DNA of 34,897 nt from contig JAKLGB010000006.1 in NCBI GenBank assembly GCA_022710895.1, forward strand, positions 1-34,897. The letters are read 5' to 3'. Positions 9,425 to 17,755 of the stretch are shown here, piece by piece. The notes below the pieces were generated by a model. It did not search any database, was not told the origin of the DNA, and worked only from the letters and a program-made list of their open reading frames with translations. How positions within the stretch are numbered: position 1 is the stretch's first letter; the number at the start of each line of letters is the position of its first letter. The position numbers and the translations under genes are program-made. Source of the stretch: Bacillota bacterium (lineage in GTDB: Bacteria > Bacillota_I > Bacilli_A > Izemoplasmatales > Hujiaoplasmataceae).

Positions 9425-10222
9425 TCATCCCAGGGCGACGTCTAAAATCATCATCAAGACAAATCCGATCATCACCGCGATGGTTCCGGCGTTGCTATGC
9501 TCGCCCAAATGGGCTTCCGGAATCAGTTCTTCGACGACGACGTACATCATCGCCCCCGCGGCGAAAGCCAAGAACCACGGCATGATCGAAGCCAAAGCCG
9601 CCGACAGCAGCAACCCGATGACGGCAGCCACCGGTTCCAAGACCCCGGTCAGAGTCCCGAGCCAAAACGATTTTCGGGTGCTGAGGTTTTCGTTTCGGAG
9701 CGGGAGCGAAACCGCCGCCCCTTCCGGAAAGTTCTGCAACCCGATACCGATTGCCAATCCGACCGCGGCCGCCAAAGCCGGAACGGTTGCGGTTTTGAAG
9801 GCCAGTCCAAAAGCAAAGCCCACCGCGAGGCCTTCGGGAATATTGTGGATCCCCACGGCAAATACCAACATCGTCGTGCGATTCCAGGAGGATTTCAAGC
9901 CTTCGGGCCGGTCGCCCCCGATATGAAGATGAGGTAACAAAAGATCCATCATCAGCAGAAATGCCCCCCCGGCGAGAAACCCGAACGCCGCGGGAATCCA
10001 GCCGATGTTTCCCGTGTCTTCCGCTTGTTGGATCGCCGGATTCAGCAAGCCCCATACCGAGGCGGCGATCATCACTCCGGCCGCGAACCCCAAGAAAATC
10101 TTCTTGGCTTTCTCGTTCATTTCGTGCTTGAAGAAAAAGACCATGGCCGAACCGGCGGTGGTACAGATGAAAATGAAGGCGATGCCGAGAACCGCCATCC
10201 ATTCGGGTTTGATTCCCCACAT
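9425..10222 (-). CDS. ZIP-family divalent metal transporter
   Basis: 265 residues with about eight hydrophobic segments, typical for bacterial ZIP proteins of the GufA/ZupT type, which import Zn, Fe or Mn across the cell membrane. The two metal-site motifs are present: HNIPEG (residues 126-131, TM4) and QNFPEG (163-168, TM5). A histidine-containing cytosolic loop LLPHLHIGGD lies before TM4, and a VVVEELIPEAH motif is near the C-terminus. GGAGAAGGAG precedes the ATG. It lies 26 bases after the GNAT gene and 33 bases before the pseudouridine synthase gene. No Zur/Fur box was recognised. Confidence 0.9.
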   Translation of the reverse strand: MWGIKPEWMAVLGIAFIFICTTAGSAMVFFFKHEMNEKAKKIFLGFAAGVMIAASVWGLLNPAIQQAEDTGNIGWIPAAFGFLAGGAFLLMMDLLLPHLHIGGDRPEGLKSSWNRTTMLVFAVGIHNIPEGLAVGFAFGLAFKTATVPALAAAVGLAIGIGLQNFPEGAAVSLPLRNENLSTRKSFWLGTLTGVLEPVAAVIGLLLSAALASIMPWFLAFAAGAMMYVVVEELIPEAHLGEHSNAGTIAVMIGFVLMMILDVALG

Positions 10223-10248
10223 AATGATTTCTCCTTCTCCTGCGATTC

Positions 10249-11349
10249 TTATTGATAATTCAAATTATGCGTCCACGGAAACGGAATCGGGAAAACTTGT
10301 CCCAACCGCCGGCCGAGAACGGATTCGTCTTTCGGTACTTCGGGATGCCCGAAAATCCATCGGGTGAGGGCGATTTCGTCGGGAAAATCCAAAAGATCGG
10401 ACCCCCATTGGAACCGATACGTTCCCAGCAACTGTTCATAACGGAGGGCCGTTGCCGCTTCGGGCATTTCCCGAGCCCAATAGGGTTTGAGTTGTTCCAT
10501 CAGAGCGGGAAAATCCAGGATTTTCAGGCTGGCATACTGATGAATCGGCCGACATTCTCCGCCCGCGACGATTTTCATCAACGGGTCATGGGGATCGACG
10601 GCGAAATGCATCCGGCGACGATCATACTTTTCCAGCAACGCATCGAAGGCTTCTGACAGCCCGATCCGATCGCCGGCATATTCTTTGATGCCCAGCGTAT
10701 CGTCTTCGGGGTCGTCGGAAAGGTCGAGAATGGCATAGGCGACGACTTTTCCATTTCGGAGAATCCATTCGGTGGGATAGGTTTTATGCTCGTCGGGGTA
10801 GGTTTGGCCTCGGAACAGGGTCTGAAATTCCGACGGATTCCGTAAAAACCGGACCGGTTCGGTCTCATAGATCCGAATCATCGCCGGCCAATCGGCTTCA
10901 TGGAATGGGGCGATGACGATTTCCGGATTGGCGGGAATCATTCCGCGAGGAACAAACCATTCGGTCGCGTATCCCGCATAATCCGCTCCGTAGGCCGTAT
11001 AAAGATTTCCATGTCCGGAGATGATCATCACCGTGATGCCTTCAAAACGCATTTGATCTCCCGCCATCGACAACAACTTCGAAGCGATTTTTTGACCGCG
11101 GTATTCCGGAAGGGTGCATACCGATCCGACGGATCCCGTCGTGATGCGGGCCCCGTGGACCGATACCGTGGCGGGATAATAATTGACCATCGAAACCACA
11201 CGACCTCCGTCGACCGCCACAAACATATGTTTCATGTTGTTTTCGCCGAAAAGGGCAAGGAACTGCTCCCCCATGTTCGGTTTAAAGACGGAACGAGACA
11301 AGGCGATCGCCGACAACCGGTCGGATGCGGTACAAGGACGGAATTCCAT
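10249..11349 (-). CDS. GNAT family N-acetyltransferase (two-domain)
   Basis: 366 residues. The N-terminal 150 residues form a GNAT domain; acetyl-CoA binding is shown by VGSVCTLPEYRGQKIASKLL, and GHGNLYTAYGAD follows. The second half (from about residue 170) is less clear and resembles the C-terminal extension of Eis-like or tandem GNAT proteins. The substrate is unknown. The start is ATG at 11349, one base after the stop of the Gfo/Idh gene, so translation is probably coupled. The frame is open from a TTG at 11376, but no ribosome site supports that start. Confidence 0.8.
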   Translation of the reverse strand: MEFRPCTASDRLSAIALSRSVFKPNMGEQFLALFGENNMKHMFVAVDGGRVVSMVNYYPATVSVHGARITTGSVGSVCTLPEYRGQKIASKLLSMAGDQMRFEGITVMIISGHGNLYTAYGADYAGYATEWFVPRGMIPANPEIVIAPFHEADWPAMIRIYETEPVRFLRNPSEFQTLFRGQTYPDEHKTYPTEWILRNGKVVAYAILDLSDDPEDDTLGIKEYAGDRIGLSEAFDALLEKYDRRRMHFAVDPHDPLMKIVAGGECRPIHQYASLKILDFPALMEQLKPYWAREMPEAATALRYEQLLGTYRFQWGSDLLDFPDEIALTRWIFGHPEVPKDESVLGRRLGQVFPIPFPWTHNLNYQ

Positions 11350-11350
11350 T

Positions 11351-12604
11351 TTACCGGACCCCGAACCGCGCGACAAACTCCGAAAAATCGACGGTTTTTC
11401 CGCTCACCCGAGACGCTTCGGCCGCAAAGGCCAAGAGGTGGCTTTCGATCGAGGCTCGGTCGCTGGCCACTTCGGTGTTCTCTCCGGAGGTAATGAGACC
11501 GACAAAGGCCTTCATGATCCCGTAGTCCCCGCCGCCGTGTCCGGAATCTCCGGCATCGATGCGGATCGTTTCGGGAACCTCGTTGCATCCGAACGTGTAG
11601 ACCTCGATGTGGTTTTTGTCCAGATGGCCGCGGATTTCCCCCTGGGTTCCCATCAATTTGATCGTCCGGGTGTTCTCATGGGTGAATCCCGTCATCGTGA
11701 AGGCCACCGTTACGCCGTTGGCGAAATCGATTGCGGTGACCTGATGGTCCACCACATCGTTGTCGCACCGGTAGACGCAACGTCCATAGGGACCCTTTTC
11801 CAAAGCTTTCAGAAGCGCTTCGGTCGACATATCGTTGGAAACGGGCAATTTCAGCCAATCGGGGGCTTGTGGATAGACCCGAGGAGCGTAATAAACGCAG
11901 CTTTCACTGACGGGACAGCCGTCCATGCAATGTTCCGGAGCTCCTTTTGGAGCGTTCTCCGGGCGATAGTGGGATAATCTTCCGAATGAGGAAACCTTCG
12001 TCGGTCGTGAACCGGCGAACCAAATGAGCAGATCGAGATCGTGACACGATTTGGCGAGAATCATCGGGCTGGATCGTTGGGAATTGCCCCAATTTCCCCG
12101 CACGAAACTATGGGCTTGATGCCAATAGGCGACGTTTTCGTTGTGTTGAATCGTCATCAGCCGACCGATTCTGCCTTCGTCCAACAGGCGTTTGATCGTC
12201 GAAAAGAAGGGGGTATAGCGGAGAACGTGCCCGATCATCAAACGGACTTGTTGCCGGCGGGCGATTTCGCCCAGCCGCAGACAGTCCTCGGGGGTGACGG
12301 CCATCGGTTTTTCCAAAAAGAGATGATAACCTTTTTCCATCGCCGCCTTGGCGGGGAGGAAATGCATGTTGTCTTGGGTGCATACGAAGCAAGCATCCGC
12401 CAGTTTGGGTTCTTTCAGAATTTCATCGTATCCGGGATAGACCCGTGAGGCGGGAATATGATGACGCATCGCGAAAAACCCGCGACGCATCGGATCGGGA
12501 TCGGCGACGGCGACGAAACGGATGTCTTCGGGATGGGCTTCGGCGTAGAAACCGTAAGCCCCGATGCCGCGGGACCCGGCGCCGATCATGATGGCGGTGA
12601 TCAT
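11351..12604 (-). CDS. Gfo/Idh/MocA family oxidoreductase
   Basis: 417 residues. The N-terminal Rossmann fold has the NAD(P) motif GAGSRGIG (residues 8-15) and ADPDPMRR, followed by the family signature EKPMAVTPEDC with the conserved EKP lysine. The catalytic-domain segment SCHDLDLLIWFAG contains the histidine and aspartate usual in the family. These enzymes oxidise or reduce sugars, inositols or their acids; a run of cysteines near residues 220-235 (CMDGCPVSESC) is unusual and may bind metal. The substrate is unknown. AGGAGAG precedes the ATG. It is first of a four-gene run with GNAT, ZIP and pseudouridine synthase, which does not point to one pathway. Confidence 0.87.
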   Translation of the reverse strand: MITAIMIGAGSRGIGAYGFYAEAHPEDIRFVAVADPDPMRRGFFAMRHHIPASRVYPGYDEILKEPKLADACFVCTQDNMHFLPAKAAMEKGYHLFLEKPMAVTPEDCLRLGEIARRQQVRLMIGHVLRYTPFFSTIKRLLDEGRIGRLMTIQHNENVAYWHQAHSFVRGNWGNSQRSSPMILAKSCHDLDLLIWFAGSRPTKVSSFGRLSHYRPENAPKGAPEHCMDGCPVSESCVYYAPRVYPQAPDWLKLPVSNDMSTEALLKALEKGPYGRCVYRCDNDVVDHQVTAIDFANGVTVAFTMTGFTHENTRTIKLMGTQGEIRGHLDKNHIEVYTFGCNEVPETIRIDAGDSGHGGGDYGIMKAFVGLITSGENTEVASDRASIESHLLAFAAEASRVSGKTVDFSEFVARFGVR

Positions 12605-12631
12605 CGGAAAATCACTCTCCTGTCATTTGTT

Positions 12632-12640
12632 ATTGTATCA
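12632..12640 (-). promoter_or_regulatory. extended -10 promoter before the Gfo/Idh gene
   Basis: The minus strand reads TGATACAAT. The -35 region is poor. Confidence 0.45.
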
Positions 12641-12663
12641 CAGGTGAGGCTTCAAGGTTTCCC

Positions 12664-12701
12664 AAAGAAGAAAAAAACCGGACCAATTTCATCGTCCGGT
12701 T
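12664..12701 (-). terminator. terminator of aspS
   Basis: Perfect 8-base arms AACCGGAC (12676-12683) and GTCCGGTT (12694-12701). On the minus strand a T run (A at 12671-12677) follows the stem directly. Confidence 0.85.
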
Positions 12702-12709
12702 AAGAAGAA

Positions 12710-14026
12710 TCAGGGATTGACGCGGTTGGGGCCGCGGTAAAGGAGCGTGACCTCGCGGATGCTCTCCGTTTGGAACAATTTCATCAGGAAGCGGGTCAAA
12801 CCGAAGCCGAGTCCTCCGTGCGGGGGAACCCCGTAACGGAAGAAATTGAGATAGAAATCGATGGAAGCCAGCGGAAGTCCTTTTTCCACGGCTTGTTTTT
12901 TGAGGATTTCGATCCGGTGTTCGCGTTGCGCACCGGTGGTGATCTCAACACCGCAGTACAGCAAGTCGAAGCTCTTGGTCACGCCGTTTTCATCCAGCAT
13001 ATGATAGAACGGACGGGCGGCAAAGGGGTAATCGGTGACGAAGATAAAATCGCATCCGAAGGTTTTTTTGGCGTAAAGTCCGATCAGTTCTTCCTCTTTC
13101 CGGTCGATATCGTGGGGTTTTTCGCCGGTATAGTGATATTTTTCCTGAATGATGCGTTTGCATTCCGCAAACGGAATGCGGGGGAAAGCAACGTCGTTCA
13201 ATTCGATTTGGCGATTGAATAGACGCTGATAATCCTCTTCGATGTTTTCCTTCAGTTTCTTCAGCATCCGTTTGCAAAAAGCTTCTTCGACGTCCATGAC
13301 ATCATGATGCGATTTGATCCACGAGATTTCACAGTCCACGGAAGTGAATTCGGTGGCGTGATACGCGGTGTGCGAGTTTTCGGCCCGGAAGACCGGTCCG
13401 ATTTCAAAAACGTTGTTGAAACCGGCCGCCATCGCCATCTGCTTATAAAACTGCGGGGATTGGGCAAGATAGACGGTACGTCCGAAATAATCGAGCTTGA
13501 AGACTTCCGCACCGGATTCGGAAGCGGTTCCCAGAATTTTCGGGGAATGGATTTCGATGAAGTTGTTTTCCAGCCAATATTCCCGCATCGCGGCTTCGCA
13601 CAAGGTCTGGGCTTTGAAGATGAGGTAGTTTTTTTCCGTGCGCAAATCCAGAAAACGGTTGTCCAAACGGATTTCCTTGTCCGTGTCTTTGGTGTAGTCG
13701 AGAATGTCGATGGGGAGTTGTTCTTCGGACACGGAAGTGACTTCAATCGAAGAAGGAATCAATTCCATCCCGCGCAGTTTGACGTTGGGACTTTCTTTCA
13801 AGAGTCCTTGGACGCAGACCGTGCTCTCCTTGGTGAGATGGGAAACGATTTCGTTCATGGTCCGGTTGACATCGTTCTTTTCGATCGTCACTTGGACTTT
13901 TCCCGAAGAATCCCGGACAACCAGAAACTGAACATATTGCAAATCGCGGATTTTGTCCACAAATCCGCTGATCTCGATCGATTGGTTGTAATAGCTGGGC
14001 AAATCTTTGAAATAAATGGTTTTCAT
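12710..14026 (-). CDS. aspS: aspartyl-tRNA synthetase, archaeal type (possibly Asp-tRNA(Asn) ligase)
   Basis: 438 residues. An N-terminal OB-fold anticodon domain (residues 1-105) is joined to a class II catalytic domain. Motif 2 reads FEIGPVFRAENSHTAYH; the flipping-loop region TGAQREHRIE and motif 3 GGLGFGLTRFLMKLF are of the archaeal AspRS kind. It lacks the roughly 100-residue GAD insertion of the usual bacterial AspRS (about 590 residues). Enzymes of this type are often non-discriminating and charge both tRNA-Asp and tRNA-Asn, the latter being amidated by GatCAB. Whether that holds here cannot be read from the sequence. AsnRS was considered, but the motif 2 and C-terminal segments (LYRGPNRVNP) fit AspRS. 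It has its own promoter and terminator. AGGTGAT precedes the ATG. Confidence 0.9.
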   Translation of the reverse strand: MKTIYFKDLPSYYNQSIEISGFVDKIRDLQYVQFLVVRDSSGKVQVTIEKNDVNRTMNEIVSHLTKESTVCVQGLLKESPNVKLRGMELIPSSIEVTSVSEEQLPIDILDYTKDTDKEIRLDNRFLDLRTEKNYLIFKAQTLCEAAMREYWLENNFIEIHSPKILGTASESGAEVFKLDYFGRTVYLAQSPQFYKQMAMAAGFNNVFEIGPVFRAENSHTAYHATEFTSVDCEISWIKSHHDVMDVEEAFCKRMLKKLKENIEEDYQRLFNRQIELNDVAFPRIPFAECKRIIQEKYHYTGEKPHDIDRKEEELIGLYAKKTFGCDFIFVTDYPFAARPFYHMLDENGVTKSFDLLYCGVEITTGAQREHRIEILKKQAVEKGLPLASIDFYLNFFRYGVPPHGGLGFGLTRFLMKLFQTESIREVTLLYRGPNRVNP

Positions 14027-14070
14027 GCGGCATCACCTGGTTTTCTTTCCGTCATTGATTTGTAGCGATA

Positions 14071-14099
14071 ATTATATCATATCCCACCTTGGGTTTCAA
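14071..14099 (-). promoter_or_regulatory. promoter of aspS
   Basis: TTGAAA (14094-14099) and TATAAT (14071-14076) lie 17 bases apart, with a TGA extension before the -10. The leader is only about 38 bases, too short for a T-box. Confidence 0.8.
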
Positions 14100-14118
14100 T
14101 TCTTCCAACACAAAACCA

Positions 14119-14146
14119 AAGAAAAACCGGCTCAGTGACGAGCCGG
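14119..14146 (-). terminator. terminator of the AraC/GyrI regulator gene
   Basis: Perfect 7-base arms CCGGCTC (14127-14133) and GAGCCGG (14140-14146) with a 6-base loop. On the minus strand TTTTTC follows directly. Confidence 0.85.
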
Positions 14147-14165
14147 GTGGGAGATCAAGAAGGTT

Positions 14166-15074
14166 TTACTTGCCGATGGGTTTGACGGGACGGGCTTCGA
14201 TGTATCCGCGATATCCCATCGGGGCCAATTGGAAACGCGGGGCGTCCTCGTCCGCCCACGCAAAACCATAGATGGAAGGATCGAATTCATCGATTACTTT
14301 CATGAGTCCCAGAACTTCTTCTTCGAAATCGGCGTCGTCATAAGGTCTTCCTTGGAACACCATCATCTGGCAGGGAGCCAGTTCCACCAACTCGAATCCT
14401 TGCGGAAGCGGTTTGTCATAATCCAGCGGAACTTCGACCCCTTGGACATATTCCGAGGTTCCTTCGGGGATCAGACGGGACGGAAGCCACATGCCGATCG
14501 GTTCATATAGTGCTTCTTTCACGCTGCACAGGACTCCCCAGACGTCGCATCCCACTTCCTCGCAATAGGCGAAGTATTCTTGGGCCTTGATTCCGCGCCT
14601 GAGAAGGCACTTCCGAAGCGGTCGATCGACAATCTGAACAAAAACAAAATCTTTTGCGGGTTTTTCCGACATGCTTTTTTCTCCTTTTTCGAGGTGTTTT
14701 TGGTACGCTCCGATATCCCAGGGCAGGAACAATCCAATCGCCGGTTGCAATGCGGAATATCGAGACGGAGGAAGCCCGAACGCTTTGGAGAACGCTTTGG
14801 TGAAACCCTCGTGAGAACCAAAAACGAAATCAAAAGCGACGTCGACGATTTTCGGGCTTTCATCCCGGATGACCACGGCGGCTTGCGACAACCGAAGCGA
14901 GCGGATGTAATCGAACGGGGTCTTCCCGGTCCATTGCTTGAAGAGCCGATCCGCATGAAACGGAGAATACCCCGCCGCTGAAGCCAATTGGGAAAGGGTG
15001 ATGGGTTCTTTCAAATGGGTGGCGATATAGTTCTGCATTTGCGATACGGCACGGATTTGATCGGAACGATCCAT
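14166..15074 (-). CDS. AraC-family regulator with GyrI-like effector domain
   Basis: 302 residues. Residues 5-110 form the double helix-turn-helix of AraC/XylS proteins: ITLSQLASAAGYSPFHADRLFK is the first helix pair and VAFDFVFGSHEGFTKAFSKAFG is the second. From about residue 130 a GyrI-like ligand-binding domain follows (EYVQGVEVPLDY, ELAPCQMMVFQG). This order is that of the Rob/SoxS-like or BmrR-type drug-responsive regulators found widely in Bacillota. The start at 15074 is preceded by GAGGTGAAAGA; the longer frame begins only with a TTG at 15095. No likely target gene stands next to it except the neighbouring GNAT. Confidence 0.88.
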   Translation of the reverse strand: MDRSDQIRAVSQMQNYIATHLKEPITLSQLASAAGYSPFHADRLFKQWTGKTPFDYIRSLRLSQAAVVIRDESPKIVDVAFDFVFGSHEGFTKAFSKAFGLPPSRYSALQPAIGLFLPWDIGAYQKHLEKGEKSMSEKPAKDFVFVQIVDRPLRKCLLRRGIKAQEYFAYCEEVGCDVWGVLCSVKEALYEPIGMWLPSRLIPEGTSEYVQGVEVPLDYDKPLPQGFELVELAPCQMMVFQGRPYDDADFEEEVLGLMKVIDEFDPSIYGFAWADEDAPRFQLAPMGYRGYIEARPVKPIGK

Positions 15075-15094
15075 TCTTTCACCTCGCATTCCCA

Positions 15095-15100
15095 ATTATA
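15095..15100 (-). promoter_or_regulatory. -10 box before the AraC/GyrI gene
   Basis: Perfect TATAAT on the minus strand, about 20 bases before the start. There is no convincing -35. Confidence 0.4.
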
Positions 15101-15269
15101 GTTCATTCTTCCTTCCGTTTCTTGACCGGAATTGCGGATATACAATTCATGGAGATATGGAACGAGAAAGGATGGTCTATATTATGGGGACTATTTCATT
15201 TTATGAAGTGATGGTTCTATGATTTTATTATTTTGATTATTTGATAAAAAATTGAATATCAATTGATAC

Positions 15270-15289
15270 CACTCGATTTCCGACGAGTG
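15270..15289 (-). terminator. hairpin after the small GNAT gene, weak terminator
   Basis: Arms CACTCG and CGAGTG with an 8-base loop, 16 bases past the GNAT stop. The minus-strand T run (15246-15251) is about 20 bases further on, so function as a terminator is doubtful. The surrounding 15180-15270 stretch is AT-rich and no gene is recognised in it. Confidence 0.35.
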
Positions 15290-15305
15290 ACGTCCACGCC
15301 TTCGC

Positions 15306-15818
15306 TCATCTTCTCTTTCGCGGAGCGGGGAGGGGGGTTTTTACCATCCGAACCTCCCGAATGAAGGCTTCGCCCGTCCGTTGCGTTTTCGTTGTTCCGT
15401 CGGCAACGAACCCCTCACGAAGATAGAAACGGATGGCCTGGAGGTTCGTCTCCAGGACCCACAGTGAATAACAAGGATACCCCGGCATAACCCGCAGGGC
15501 AAATTCCAGCAACCGGTGCCCGTACCCTTTTCGTTGGTGGCCTTTTAACAAGTAAAGACCATAGACTTCCCCGGCTTCGCGGAGATCCTCGTCTCGCGAA
15601 GGCCCATAGGCGGCGAACCCCACGATCGATCCGTCCGATTCCGCGACCAAGGTATTGGAACAGCCGGATTTCAAAAACATTTCGACGGATTTCTCTTCGG
15701 TTCGGGACTGCAGATACCCGTTATCCATCAACCCACGGTAAGTTTCTTGCCAAGCGACATGATGAACGTGGCCGAGGGCTTGGGCGTCGGCGACGGTAGC
15801 GGAGCGAATCAGAAGCAT
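15306..15818 (-). CDS. GNAT family N-acetyltransferase
   Basis: 170 residues, a single GNAT domain. The family opening LIRSATVADAQALGHVHHVAWQ is followed by YRGLMDNGYL, the acetyl-CoA loop LLKGHQRKGYGHRLL and the late YSLWVLETNLQAIRFYLREGF, which fit the general small-molecule or protein acetyltransferase group. The substrate is unknown. The start is the ATG at 15818 with AAAGGGGG upstream; an open frame continues to 15962 without a ribosome site. It is divergent from crtQ and downstream of nothing on its strand. Confidence 0.85.
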   Translation of the reverse strand: MLLIRSATVADAQALGHVHHVAWQETYRGLMDNGYLQSRTEEKSVEMFLKSGCSNTLVAESDGSIVGFAAYGPSRDEDLREAGEVYGLYLLKGHQRKGYGHRLLEFALRVMPGYPCYSLWVLETNLQAIRFYLREGFVADGTTKTQRTGEAFIREVRMVKTPLPAPRKRR

Positions 15819-15843
15819 GCGAAAACCCCCTTTTATCGATACT

Positions 15844-15852
15844 ATTTTACCA
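15844..15852 (-). promoter_or_regulatory. extended -10 promoter of the small GNAT gene
   Basis: The minus strand reads TGGTAAAAT about 25 bases before the start. Confidence 0.45.
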
Positions 15853-15924
15853 CGGATAATCGGATAAAAGGATGAATGTTTCGGCTTCCCTCGAAAAAGC
15901 GGTGAGTAATTTCCATCGCTTCCA

Positions 15925-15953
15925 AAGACAAAAACGGGCTTTTGTGATAAGAT
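15925..15953 (+). promoter_or_regulatory. promoter of crtQ-crtO
   Basis: AAGACA (15925-15930) and TAAGAT (15948-15953) are 17 bases apart with a TGA extension before the -10. Confidence 0.55.
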
Positions 15954-15987
15954 GAAAGACAAATGAATTTGAAAGGGCTACGGAGCG

Positions 15988-17091
15988 ATGCTTTGGATGA
16001 ACTTGATTTTGATGATTGCGGGATTGATGGCGAGCATCCTGGTCTTTTTTCGCTTTCCGCGGTTGCCGGCGACTTCATCGGGCAAGCGGGTTTCGGTCAG
16101 CGTCATCATTCCCGCTCGGAATGAAGAAGGAACCTTGCCGATGATCCTTTCCGATTTGCGGGCCCAAACGGTCTACCCAATGGAAATCATCGTGGTGGAT
16201 GATTGTTCCACCGACGGCACCGCCGCAACGGCAACCCGTTTCGGAACCACCCTTCTCTCCGTGAAGGACAAACCGGACGGATGGTTGGGAAAATCATATG
16301 CGTGCCACTTGGGTGCTTTGGCTGCTAAGGGCGAATGGTTGTTGTTTTTGGACGCGGATGTCCGCCTGAAACCGGGGGCCATGGCTTCGTTGATCGCTCA
16401 AAAAGGCGATGGAAATCAAGTCCTCTCCATTCTCCCTTATCACGAAACCCAAAGGCCTTTTGAACAGTTGTCGATCTTTTTCAATATGATTCAGCCCGGC
16501 GCCATCGGATTGACCGCCGCCGGAAGTCCCGAACCTTCGGGTCTTTTCGGCCCCGTGATCCTAATTCACAAAGACCTGTATCAATCCACCGGCGGGCACG
16601 AAGCCATTCGAAATCACCTGATTGATGATTTGGCTATGGGTCTTCGTCTGCATCGCATGGGCGTCCCCCTCCGCCTGTTTTTAGGTCGAGGGACCTTTTC
16701 CTACCGAATGTATCCCGCCGGGTTACGATCGTTATTTCAAGGTTGGATCAAAAACTTCGCCGCCGCCGCGGCTAAAGCCCGATTCTTTTTGTTCGCGGGA
16801 ATTTTCGGATTCATCGTTTCTTGTGCCACCCCGGTTCTTTACGGAACAATCGCTTTGGTGGGACGGGAATGGACCGCGGTGTGGGTCTATCTCGGCGGAT
16901 ATCTGGTTTGGGTCCTGGAACTGTTTCGCGTTTCCCGAAAATTGGGAAACTTCCGTTGGTGGTCGATTGTTTTTTACCCTGTCTCTTTGTTCTTTTTCTT
17001 GATGATCTTCACGGTTTCGCTGTTTCGTCGACTTTTCCGTCTCCCCATCATTTGGAAAAACCGAAAAATCGATCAAGGAGGTTTTCTATGA
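15988..17091 (+). CDS. crtQ: family 2 glycosyltransferase, CrtQ-like
   Basis: 367 residues. Residues 1-21 form an N-terminal membrane segment. A GT-A domain follows with VSVIIPARNEEGTLP, the nucleotide-site VVDDCSTDGT and the metal-binding DADVRLKPG. The later PSGLFGPVILIHKD and NHLIDDLAMGLRLHRMG carry the acceptor-side acidic residues. Three or four hydrophobic segments close the protein. Together with the CrtO-like gene directly after it, this fits CrtQ, which in Staphylococcus adds glucose to 4,4'-diaponeurosporenoate at the membrane. A role on another lipid is possible because no carotenoid backbone genes are near. GGAG lies 6 bases before the ATG. Its stop overlaps the crtO start (ATGA). 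Confidence 0.8.
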   Translation: MLWMNLILMIAGLMASILVFFRFPRLPATSSGKRVSVSVIIPARNEEGTLPMILSDLRAQTVYPMEIIVVDDCSTDGTAATATRFGTTLLSVKDKPDGWLGKSYACHLGALAAKGEWLLFLDADVRLKPGAMASLIAQKGDGNQVLSILPYHETQRPFEQLSIFFNMIQPGAIGLTAAGSPEPSGLFGPVILIHKDLYQSTGGHEAIRNHLIDDLAMGLRLHRMGVPLRLFLGRGTFSYRMYPAGLRSLFQGWIKNFAAAAAKARFFLFAGIFGFIVSCATPVLYGTIALVGREWTAVWVYLGGYLVWVLELFRVSRKLGNFRWWSIVFYPVSLFFFLMIFTVSLFRRLFRLPIIWKNRKIDQGGFL

Positions 17092-17579
17092 GAGTCGTCT
17101 TCTTACCGGACGAATGGACGGTTCTGATCTGTTTTCTCCTCTGGCCCCTTATTCAAGTCGCCATTTCTTGGACTTGCTTGAAAATTCGCGATTCTCGGTA
17201 TCGACCCGACGGCTTTTGGTTTCGAACCCACAAATGGGAAAAAGAAGGTTTGATATATCAAACGATCTTCCGGGTGAGAAGTTGGAAAGAACGCCTTCCC
17301 GACGGTGGGAAGGTCTTTCGAGACGGGTATAAAAAAAAACGCCTTACTGATCTTTCTCCGTCGAATCTTGAACGCTTCTTGATCGAATCCTGTCGAGCTG
17401 AACTGGCTCATTGGTTGGCCATTCTGCCGTTTTGGATTTTCGGATTCATCGCTTCTCCGATCATCCTGCCACTGATGTTGGTTTATGCCTTGATCGTCAA
17501 CGTTCCTTGCATCATCGCCCAACGATTCAACCGACCGAGGGTCCGAAGGCTTCTCCATCGCCTGACCTCCGAGAAATGA
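17088..17579 (+). CDS. crtO: CrtO-like glycosyl-diaponeurosporenoate acyltransferase
   Basis: 163 residues, an integral membrane protein. The N-terminal hydrophobic helix (about residues 10-30) is followed by HKWEKEGLIYQTIFRVRSWK and KERLPDGGKVF, then by the conserved CRAELAHWLAILPFW leading into C-terminal membrane segments and NVPCIIAQRFNRPR. This pattern is that of CrtO, which in staphyloxanthin synthesis acylates the glucose placed by CrtQ. AAGGAGG precedes the ATG, and the start overlaps the crtQ stop. A strong terminator follows. Known function is from Staphylococcus; the lipid acceptor here is inferred. Confidence 0.78.
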   Translation: MRVVFLPDEWTVLICFLLWPLIQVAISWTCLKIRDSRYRPDGFWFRTHKWEKEGLIYQTIFRVRSWKERLPDGGKVFRDGYKKKRLTDLSPSNLERFLIESCRAELAHWLAILPFWIFGFIASPIILPLMLVYALIVNVPCIIAQRFNRPRVRRLLHRLTSEK

Positions 17580-17584
17580 ACGGA

Positions 17585-17622
17585 AACCCCCTTCCGAACG
17601 ACCATACGGAAGGGGGTTTTTT
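17585..17622 (+). terminator. terminator of crtQ-crtO
   Basis: Perfect 12-base arms (17585-17596 and 17607-17618) around a 10-base loop, followed by T residues. Confidence 0.9.
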
Positions 17623-17755
17623 CAATTTCTATTTGTTAATGAGATTACGGGTTTTTTGGACTAAATGAAATTTTTTCCGCGGTGATGTATGCATATGATG
17701 CCGTGAGACCCACTCATCAATTTCCATAGCAATCCAAAATATATATTAAGTCGGG

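Noticed and set aside
11350-11376. TTG start for the GNAT gene at 11376 and similar TTG starts for other frames
   Set aside because: Downstream ATG codons are better placed; the upstream ones lack ribosome sites or overlap neighbours.
15172-15222. Tiny plus-strand peptide (MGTISFYEVMVL) resembling the start of holin-like type I toxins
   Set aside because: It stops after 12 residues, has no hydrophobic stretch and no good ribosome site; resemblance is too short.
16821-17087. Open frame extending the crtO gene upstream to 16821
   Set aside because: It runs inside crtQ in another frame; the ATG at 17088 has AAGGAGG and the protein from there matches CrtO length.
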